A program made the position numbers and the translations under genes. Below, in pieces: positions 33,792-40,128 of a stretch of DNA of 40,128 nucleotides. Location of the stretch: NCBI GenBank assembly GCA_045654885.1, contig JAZOOF010000022.1, forward strand, positions 1 through 40,128, given 5' to 3'. The notes beneath the pieces are model-generated. The model had not been told where the DNA came from. It made no database searches and saw only the letters and a list, made by a program, of their open reading frames with translations. Position 1 is the stretch's first letter. Every line of letters begins with the position of its first letter. Source of the DNA: HGM04593 sp045654885 (lineage in GTDB: Bacteria > Bacteroidota > Bacteroidia > Bacteroidales > Bacteroidaceae).

Positions 33792-36700
33792 ATGAAAAAA
33801 AGAAAATCAACTATGTATATGCGACAATTATTGCAATTATCGGTGGCATTGATGCTTTTGATGCCATCAGCGGTCTCTGCATCGGATATGATGTCAGAGG
33901 GCACTGTAGCAGACAATTCTGTTAAGGTCGAGAAAAAGGGTTCTGCTGCAGATGTGCGCACAGTGACCGGTACGGTGTACGATGCGGCCACCAACCAGCC
34001 TATGGCGGGTGTACGTGTTCAGGCAACAGGTCACAAGAGAGTCACCACCATGACCGATGCCGAGGGTAAGTATAAACTGAATGTTCCCTCTTACGTGACT
34101 CTTTTGACATTCTCTACACCCGATTATCTGCTTGTGCAGAAACCTGTGGGCAAGAGAGATATTATAAATGTACGTCTCCATTCCGATGATTTCCAGGATA
34201 ACTACAGCGATGATATCACCATCACTGCCGAGAGAGGTTTTGATGAGGGCATATCAACAGCGCAGACAATCGAGACTGATATTCAGAACCGTATAGGTGC
34301 CGATGTGCGCACTGTAAACCGTTCTGGAACTGTTGGTATTGGTGCAGCGATGTTCATCCGTGGTATCAACTCTCTCAATGCCAACGCACAGCCACTGGTT
34401 GTTGTTGATGGTGTAATATGGGATTTGCAGGAGGGTAACGAGGCAATCCACATGGGTGCATACAACAATGTGTTGTCGGCAATCGATGTTAATGACATTC
34501 GCAGTGTCAAGGTGCTCAAGAACGGTGCGGCCATTTACGGTGCACGTGCTGCAAACGGTGTTATCATTATCAACACCAAGCGTGGCGAGAGCATGGCTAC
34601 ACGCATTACGGCCAACATATATGCCAACGTGACACTTCAGCCCGCAACACCAAGCATGCTTTCGGGCGAGGATTACCGTGTCTACGCAAATGATATTATA
34701 GGTACAATGAACGTGAACCCTAACCGCAACATTCCGTTCCTCCGTTCCGACAAGCCTGTGTACGATGCCAACGGTAAGCTCACAAGTGGCTTCATCTATT
34801 ACGACAAGTATCACAACAACACCAATTGGAATGATATCGTATATCGTGAGGCTGTTTCGCAGAACTATAAGGTGAATGTAGAGGGTGGTGACGATGTCGC
34901 CATGTACAACTTCTCGTTCGGCTATACATTGGGCAACTCGCCTGTAAAGGGTAACGATTTCAACCGTCTCAACATACGTCTTAACTCTGATATCGTACTT
35001 ACCGATAATCTCAAGACACGTATCGATATCTCCTATGCACGTGTAGGACGCGAACTGCTCGATGACGGTATGCGTGAGGATAATACAGCATTCCCGCTTA
35101 CATCACTCGGTGCACTTGCTGCTGTCAAGTCGCCATTCCTCAGCCCATACCGTTATGCTACAACAGGTGAGTTGAGTGCCATCATTGACGTTGCCGATGA
35201 CTTTGCTTTCGATGTATCGCAGGCAGCCGGCATAGCACGCCCCAACAACTCACTGTATAACCCGCTTGCAATTCTTGACAAGGCTTCCGATCCTCACAAG
35301 AATGAGCTTGAGTACACAAACATGGGTATTACAGCTGCTCCCGAGTATAAATTGGGCGACTTCACAATCAGCGAGACATTCAACTACTCTCTCTATCGTG
35401 TGAGTGAGAAATACTACCTGCCTTATCCTACTGCTGCCGATAATAACAAGTACCACTTCTATGTAGCTTCACTCAATGGCAAGATTGGTAACTACATTTC
35501 ATCATACTTCGGTAAGGAGGCAGCGCTTTCAAGTGACACACGTGTAGCTTGGAACAAGGTGCTTGGTGCCCACAACGTCGATGTGTTCGGCGGTTTCCGT
35601 TACACAAACTTCAACCTTGATTCAAATGCCATCAGCGGTGCAAACTCCGGTAGTGACACCGAGTTCAACAAGGCTAAGGAGCACATTGACAGTGATGGTG
35701 AAAAGAACGTATGGTCTAACATGGCATGGTATCTTTCGGCCGATTACTCTTACAAGACACGTTACTTCCTGCAGCTCGCCGCATCTTTGGAGTCTTCTTC
35801 ACGCTTCGGTAACAAGGCTGATGACGCTATCAAGATGTGTGGTGTTGCATGGGGCTTCTTCCCATCGGTTCAGGCAGCATGGTTGCTTTCTTCAGAGTCT
35901 TGGTTCAACCTCAAGCCTGTAAATATGCTCAAGTTGCGTGCCGGTTACGACATCACCGGTAACGATGCTATCGATTACCTTGCTGCACGCAGTTACTTGC
36001 AGGCAGTGAAGTTCTACGACAAATCTATGGGTCTCCAGCTCGGTAATGTTGAGAACGACGGTGTAAAATGGGAGACAACAGCACGCTTCAATGTAGGACT
36101 TGATGCTATGCTCTTCGATAACCGCCTTGCTCTTTCTCTTGACTGGTATAAGTCAAAGACAAGCGACCTCCTTGTTCAGAAGGATTATCAGTTTGTAACA
36201 GGTATGGGTAAATATTGGGCTAACGGCGGTGAACTCGAGAACACCGGTATAGAGGCTACAGTTAACGCAAAGCTCATCAATACAAAGAACTGGCAGTGGG
36301 AGCTCGGTGCTTCTGTAGGTCACTACAAGAATGAGATTACTGCTCTTGACGAGCCTATTGACCCGGTATCTGTTTACGGTGGTGAGGTCATTACAAAGGT
36401 AGGTGAGTCTATCGGCTCATTCTGGGGATACAAGACTGACGGTGTCATAAGCACCTCTGCCCAGGCTGATGAGCTTGGTCTCTACCAGATTGATGCAACC
36501 GGTACTAAGCAGTATTTCAAGGCTGGTGACATGAAGTTCGTTGACGTGAACCCGGGTTCAAACCCAGGCTGCATCGATGAGAACGACAAGGTTGTTATCG
36601 GTAATCCTAACCCTGACTTCTACGGTAACCTCTTTACACGTCTTTCTTACAAGAACCTCCAGTTGGATATCAACTGCAACTACTCTGTAGGTAACGACGT

Positions 36701-37100
36701 ATATAACTTCTACCGTCAGCAGCTTGAGAATGGTGCAAGTTTCTTCAACCAGACAACTGCAATGGTTAACCGTTGGACTGTAGAGGGACAGAAGACAAGC
36801 ATCCCTGCTGTAGCTTATGGTGATCCTGTTGGCAACTCACGTTTCTCTGACCGTTGGATCGAGGACGGTTCATACTTCAGAGTAAAGGCAATCAAGCTTT
36901 CATACGAAGTTCCTGTTACAGTTAACTGGTTGCAGGGTCTCTCAGTATGGTGTGCTGCCGAGAACGTACTCACTCTTACCGATTATGAGGGTAACGATCC
37001 TGAGTTCTCTGTGAATAATAATGTATTGTATCAGGGTATTGACGCTGGTCTGTTGCCTCAGTCACGCAGCTTCCACCTTGGTGTAAAGGTTAACCTCTAA
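33792..37100 (+). CDS. SusC/RagA-type TonB-dependent outer-membrane transporter (second unit)
   Basis: A second 1102-residue SusC-type importer. The start at 33792 gives MKKRKSTMYMRQLLQ with a signal peptide ending PSAVSA; Met8 is an alternative. A carboxypeptidase-like domain lies at about 57-130 (RTVTGTVYDAATNQPMAGVRV, TDAEGKYKLNVPS). The plug at about 155-266 contains MFIRGINSLN, PLVVVDGVIWD, INTKRG and the variant SVKVLKNGAAIYGARAANGV, where SusC proteins more often have VLKDAS. The barrel ends SFHLGVKVNL. It is clearly diverged from the first SusC (different plug and barrel sequence), so the two units are unlikely to be recent copies and may bind different ligands. Its SusD partner follows after 64 bases containing a strong hairpin. 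Confidence 0.95.
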   Translation: MKKRKSTMYMRQLLQLSVALMLLMPSAVSASDMMSEGTVADNSVKVEKKGSAADVRTVTGTVYDAATNQPMAGVRVQATGHKRVTTMTDAEGKYKLNVPSYVTLLTFSTPDYLLVQKPVGKRDIINVRLHSDDFQDNYSDDITITAERGFDEGISTAQTIETDIQNRIGADVRTVNRSGTVGIGAAMFIRGINSLNANAQPLVVVDGVIWDLQEGNEAIHMGAYNNVLSAIDVNDIRSVKVLKNGAAIYGARAANGVIIINTKRGESMATRITANIYANVTLQPATPSMLSGEDYRVYANDIIGTMNVNPNRNIPFLRSDKPVYDANGKLTSGFIYYDKYHNNTNWNDIVYREAVSQNYKVNVEGGDDVAMYNFSFGYTLGNSPVKGNDFNRLNIRLNSDIVLTDNLKTRIDISYARVGRELLDDGMREDNTAFPLTSLGALAAVKSPFLSPYRYATTGELSAIIDVADDFAFDVSQAAGIARPNNSLYNPLAILDKASDPHKNELEYTNMGITAAPEYKLGDFTISETFNYSLYRVSEKYYLPYPTAADNNKYHFYVASLNGKIGNYISSYFGKEAALSSDTRVAWNKVLGAHNVDVFGGFRYTNFNLDSNAISGANSGSDTEFNKAKEHIDSDGEKNVWSNMAWYLSADYSYKTRYFLQLAASLESSSRFGNKADDAIKMCGVAWGFFPSVQAAWLLSSESWFNLKPVNMLKLRAGYDITGNDAIDYLAARSYLQAVKFYDKSMGLQLGNVENDGVKWETTARFNVGLDAMLFDNRLALSLDWYKSKTSDLLVQKDYQFVTGMGKYWANGGELENTGIEATVNAKLINTKNWQWELGASVGHYKNEITALDEPIDPVSVYGGEVITKVGESIGSFWGYKTDGVISTSAQADELGLYQIDATGTKQYFKAGDMKFVDVNPGSNPGCIDENDKVVIGNPNPDFYGNLFTRLSYKNLQLDINCNYSVGNDVYNFYRQQLENGASFFNQTTAMVNRWTVEGQKTSIPAVAYGDPVGNSRFSDRWIEDGSYFRVKAIKLSYEVPVTVNWLQGLSVWCAAENVLTLTDYEGNDPEFSVNNNVLYQGIDAGLLPQSRSFHLGVKVNL

Positions 37101-37117
37101 GAAACGACATCCTTTGT

Positions 37118-37141
37118 GGCACGGGAGGTCTCTCCCGTGCC
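37118..37141 (+). promoter_or_regulatory. Strong intercistronic hairpin between the second SusC and SusD genes
   Basis: GGCACGGGAG at 37118-37127 and CTCCCGTGCC at 37132-37141 form a perfect 10-base GC-rich stem with a GTCT loop. It is followed by CCGGGGAAT, not a T-run, so it is not a standard terminator. It more likely guards the SusC mRNA 3' end or sets the SusC:SusD ratio, which is inference. Confidence 0.6.
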
Positions 37142-37164
37142 CCGGGGAATAAACAATAACAACA

Positions 37165-39180
37165 ATGAAAAAGAACTTTATTTATACAGTGACATTCCTT
37201 CTTTGCGGAGCTTTCTGTTTCAGCTCTTGTGAGGATATGCTGAATGTTGAGTCAAACCGTGTCGAGTACGAGTTTGACAATTGGACATTGAACGACTCTG
37301 TATATTCTGTTTTGGGTATCCTCAAGAGCGTGCAGGAGGTCGGTGACCGTCAGGTTCTTCTTAACGAACTCCGTGCAGACCTTCTCGCAATCAGCGAGAC
37401 AAAGGCTGTCGTTGATATCCAGGAATTGAGCAAGTCTGTCTTCAATGTCGAGACCAACAAGTACCTTGATGTAAAGGACTACTATGCAATCATCAACAAC
37501 TGTAACATCTACCTTGCACGCGTTGATACAACTCTTGAGAAGAACAATGTAAAGTTGATGTTGCCTGAGTACGTTGCCGTAAAGAGCGTACGTGCATGGA
37601 CATACCTGCAGCTGGCAATCAACTACAACCAGGTTCCTTACTACACAACTCCCATCCTTACCCATAGTGAGGCCGAGAAGGTGATGAACCAGCCTATGCT
37701 CTCACGCGAGGAGATTATCTCTAACCTTATTGCAGACATCCTCCCATACGAGAACCCTGCTGCTTATCCAATGCCTGCATGGGACTTTGACGGTAAGATC
37801 TTGAAGTTCGGTTATGGTGAGAACGGTACAGAAATCGAGACAGCCAAACTGTTTGTGCCTATCCGTCTGTTGCTCGGTGACATGTACCTGTGGAGAGGTG
37901 CTGCCGGTGACTACAAGAAGGCTGCGAAGTGTTATTATGACTTCCTTACAGGTGCCGGTACAAATGCAACAGCTCCAAAGTACTCTGAAGGAGCTTTCCG
38001 TTCACAGTATAGTTCAGTAGGCGGTAAGAATATGAATACCCGTTTTGCTAATAAGTTCGCCCTCAAGACCTTTGCGACGACAGCAAGTTCAAGTGTCCTT
38101 ACTATAATTCCTTATGCCAAGAGCTCGCTCGACGGTACAACATCGGACCTTGCTTCTGTATTCTTGCCAAAGGATGACGTGGGTGGTTCTCAGGTGTTTG
38201 CTTCACCGGGTATGATAGGTCTCTCTGAACGTCAGATTTACCGTTATGCCGAGGGTGACGACCTTGAGCGTCCCGACCTTTTTGAGTATAGCCACAACTA
38301 TGAGACTAAGGGTGACCTCCGTCTTCCTTCAACAACATGTATGCAGATTACAGGTGATGAAGTGAAGACTGAATTCAAGAACCTTATCTGTAAGTTTAAC
38401 CTTGAGGAAGCAGCTGGTGAAATGTATGTTCCTGCAATCGGTGTTTCTAACATTGTTATTGCTCGTCCTGAGCAGGTTTACCTCCGTTTTGCCGAGGCCA
38501 TGATGGGTATGGCTCGTGAGGGTTATGCCGGTGCTATGGATGTTGCAATGGTTGTCCTCAAAGAGGGTCTGAAGCGTAATTATATACTGTACCAGAACCC
38601 TGTAACCCAGATAGATACAACTTATTTCGATAACTTCGGTAATGAGATCGTTGAGGAGTCTATCATTTCTTACAGTGACTCTGTAGCGTTCGACTTCACC
38701 GACCAGACATTTGATGGCAATCTCGGTATCCATTCAAACGGTTCGGGTGACAGCGAGAGAAACGAGTATTTCGCACTTGATGACATCAACGTTGCGCGTT
38801 ACTTCGGTATACCTACCGAGACTGTTGACGGCAAGGAGGTTGTAACAGAGGAAGTGACAGAGGAGGATTATATGCTCTACGTTTCTGAGCTTATCCTTGA
38901 TGAGATGGCTCTTGAGCTTGCTTGGGAGGGCTCACGTTTTGGTGACCTCATGCGTGTTTCACGAGCTCTTGGTGACAACGATGTGCTCGCTAAGCGTGTA
39001 GCAGGTCGTGCTTTCAAGAATACATGTTCTCATCGTCATCCTGAGTTTGAGTTCGATGCTGCTCTCTACAACCAGATGAAGGACGAGAACAATTGGTATC
39101 TGCCTCTTCCCGGTGTAGTTGTTGAACCCGGAAAGGTTGAGGAGACTCCTGAGGGTTTCGATCCATCTGAAATCGAGTAA
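37165..39180 (+). CDS. SusD/RagB-type surface lipoprotein (second unit)
   Basis: The 671-residue lid protein for the second SusC barrel. The signal peptide ends FCFSSC (Cys22), followed by EDMLNVESNR. The N-terminal helical repeats include VKSVRAWTYLQLAINYNQVPY, matching the SusD TPR region, and the C-terminal part has DEMALELAWEGSRFGDLMR, the usual SusD closing motif. It is longer than the first SusD by about 90 residues, with extra acidic segments around 480-560 (for example DFTDQTFDGNLGIHSNG and VVTEEVTEEDY). It is the last gene of the operon, with a terminator 13 bases beyond its stop. Confidence 0.94.
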   Translation: MKKNFIYTVTFLLCGAFCFSSCEDMLNVESNRVEYEFDNWTLNDSVYSVLGILKSVQEVGDRQVLLNELRADLLAISETKAVVDIQELSKSVFNVETNKYLDVKDYYAIINNCNIYLARVDTTLEKNNVKLMLPEYVAVKSVRAWTYLQLAINYNQVPYYTTPILTHSEAEKVMNQPMLSREEIISNLIADILPYENPAAYPMPAWDFDGKILKFGYGENGTEIETAKLFVPIRLLLGDMYLWRGAAGDYKKAAKCYYDFLTGAGTNATAPKYSEGAFRSQYSSVGGKNMNTRFANKFALKTFATTASSSVLTIIPYAKSSLDGTTSDLASVFLPKDDVGGSQVFASPGMIGLSERQIYRYAEGDDLERPDLFEYSHNYETKGDLRLPSTTCMQITGDEVKTEFKNLICKFNLEEAAGEMYVPAIGVSNIVIARPEQVYLRFAEAMMGMAREGYAGAMDVAMVVLKEGLKRNYILYQNPVTQIDTTYFDNFGNEIVEESIISYSDSVAFDFTDQTFDGNLGIHSNGSGDSERNEYFALDDINVARYFGIPTETVDGKEVVTEEVTEEDYMLYVSELILDEMALELAWEGSRFGDLMRVSRALGDNDVLAKRVAGRAFKNTCSHRHPEFEFDAALYNQMKDENNWYLPLPGVVVEPGKVEETPEGFDPSEIE

Positions 39181-39192
39181 TGATTTCAAACT

Positions 39193-39235
39193 AAAACAAA
39201 TGAGAGGGCCTTTGTGTCCTCTCATTTGTTTTAAT
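39193..39235 (+). terminator. Terminator of the FAS1/SusC/SusD operon
   Basis: Exact 15-base arms AAAACAAATGAGAGG (39193-39207) and its complement (39218-39232) close a 10-base loop, ending in a T-rich 3' side followed by TTTTAAT. It stands just after the second SusD stop codon and would end the operon. Confidence 0.85.
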
Positions 39236-39262
39236 AAAGCAGCTCTTCTAAATATATCTGTC

Positions 39263-39967
39263 ATGAAAAAAATAGCGATACTTACCGGTGCCGGGATGAG
39301 TGCGGAGAGTGGAATAAGCACTTTCCGCGGTGGCGGCGGCCTGTGGGATGAGTATCCCGTGGAGCAGGTAGCCACCCCCGAGGGTTATCGTGCTGATCCG
39401 GGCCTTGTCCTTGATTTCTACAACAAGCGCAGACAGCAGCTTCTTGAGGTTGTGCCTAACCGTGGTCATGAGCTTGTTGCAGAACTTGAACGAGACTTTG
39501 ATGTTACTGTTATAACCCAGAATGTAGATAATCTGCACGAGCGTGCCGGCTCAACAAACGTAATTCATCTGCATGGTGAACTCATGAAGGTGTGCTCCTC
39601 TCGTGAGCCTTACAACGAGGATTATGTCGAGACGCTGACGGCAGAGAATATCAATGTGAAAATAGGTGATCTTGCAGCAGACGGCTCCCAGAAACGTCCT
39701 TTTATCGTGTGGTTCGGTGAGGCTGTCCCCAAGATTGAGGATGCCATACTGGCATTGCGTGACATAGATGTCTTTGTGATTATAGGAACGTCTCTCAATG
39801 TCTATCCTGCTGCAGGTCTTCTGAATTATGTACCCGCTAATGTTCCTGTATATCTCATTGACCCGAATGAGGTGAATGTCACTCGGAGTGGAGTTAAAGT
39901 AATTCGTCAAGGGGTCTCGGAAGGCATGCGTATTCTAATTGACGAGCATCTTTCAAAAATAAAATGA
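39263..39967 (+). CDS. cobB: SIR2 family NAD-dependent protein deacylase (CobB-like)
   Basis: Cytoplasmic sirtuin that removes acyl groups from protein lysines using NAD. I start it at 39263 (MKKIAILTGAGMSAESGIS); an in-frame extension back into the SusD gene would cross the terminator hairpin and is rejected. The 234 residues have GAGMSAESGISTFRG at 9-23, TQNVDNLHERAG at 85-96, catalytic His104 in HLHGE, and IIGTSLNVYPAAGL. Tyr53 and Arg56 in FYNKRR match the pair that in SIRT5 and CobB favours succinyl/malonyl groups. Of the four zinc-binding Cys normally found after the catalytic His only Cys111 is present, and it is the protein's only Cys, so this is a zinc-less form. It is 80 bases after SusD, beyond a terminator; its promoter is unclear. 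Confidence 0.93.
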   Translation: MKKIAILTGAGMSAESGISTFRGGGGLWDEYPVEQVATPEGYRADPGLVLDFYNKRRQQLLEVVPNRGHELVAELERDFDVTVITQNVDNLHERAGSTNVIHLHGELMKVCSSREPYNEDYVETLTAENINVKIGDLAADGSQKRPFIVWFGEAVPKIEDAILALRDIDVFVIIGTSLNVYPAAGLLNYVPANVPVYLIDPNEVNVTRSGVKVIRQGVSEGMRILIDEHLSKIK

Positions 39968-40128
39968 TTGCAAATTTGTAAATATTTAATATAAATTATT
40001 CTTATATTAAAATATTGTATTATATTTGCAGTGGAGATTGATGTCAATGAGTGATGCTCAGTCAGCAGAGTTGTTATTGTTGTCAGCATCCGGGTGCAGA
40101 GCCTGAACATTCTGCACCGCCAATTGTT
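39968..40128 (+). promoter_or_regulatory. Right-edge promoter box and hairpin-rich leader; no complete gene
   Basis: TATATTTG at 40021-40028 is an exact Bacteroidota -7 box in an AT-rich stretch. Downstream, GATGCT near 40052 can pair with AGCATC near 40085, and GGTGCAGA at 40093-40100 pairs exactly with TCTGCACC at 40111-40118. A short frame from ATG at about 40041 stops after roughly 22 codons. This looks like the structured leader of a gene beyond the window; I recognise no known riboswitch. Confidence 0.4.

Noticed and set aside
39119..39262. A longer N-terminus for the sirtuin
   Set aside because: It would overlap the SusD gene and include a terminator hairpin; MKKIAILTGAG is the normal sirtuin beginning.
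1..40128. CRISPR array, tRNA or rRNA genes, insertion sequences, prophage
   Set aside because: I saw no regularly spaced direct repeats, no tRNA cloverleaf or CCA-type ends, no rRNA core sequence, and no transposase, integrase or phage structural protein among the real genes.

Overview
The window reads as chromosomal DNA from a gut-type member of the Bacteroidales (Bacteroides/Prevotella/Muribaculaceae-like; species not determinable by eye). The evidence is paired SusC/SusD outer-membrane genes, lipoproteins with Bacteroidota-style lipoboxes, GH92 and GH130 mannose enzymes, an ATP-type PEP carboxykinase, and promoters with the Bacteroidota -7 box TAnnTTTG in place of a sigma70 -10 box. I see no tRNA, rRNA, CRISPR array, transposase, integrase or phage gene.

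Layout. 1-358: no supported gene, but several inverted repeats, then the pckA terminator. 359-1960 (-): pckA, divergent from a GH130 mannoside phosphorylase (2394-3365, +). 3549-9352 (-): a complete RND efflux operon in the order outer-membrane channel, adaptor, pump. 9504-10214 (+): an AT-rich orphan protein made of two tandem repeats, followed by what looks like the start of a lost third copy and a long perfect palindrome. 10299-17159 (-): a tight mannose-glycan operon, GH5 lipoprotein, ROK sugar kinase, GH92, GH92. 17365-23283 (+): slyD-type FKBP, aroC, a large polytopic membrane protein and a PD40 beta-propeller lipoprotein carrying a CXXCH motif, closed by a terminator. 23531-39180 (+): a likely six-gene operon made of the unit FAS1 lipoprotein, SusC, SusD occurring twice, closed by a terminator. 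39263-39967 (+): a small sirtuin. The last 160 bases hold a promoter-like box and RNA-like hairpins but no complete gene.

How the parts fit. The GH5, the two GH92 enzymes, the ROK kinase and, separately, the GH130 phosphorylase could degrade a mannose-rich glycan (host N-glycan, or plant or yeast mannan) and feed mannose sugars to the cytoplasm, but no SusC/SusD pair lies in that operon. The twin FAS1/SusC/SusD units form a surface import machine that lacks any polysaccharide-degrading enzyme, sensor or ECF sigma/anti-sigma pair in the window, so its substrate is unknown. The membrane protein and CXXCH propeller lipoprotein directly upstream may work with it. This FAS1/SusC/SusD plus propeller region is the best candidate here for an undescribed system; the rest is ordinary metabolism and efflux.
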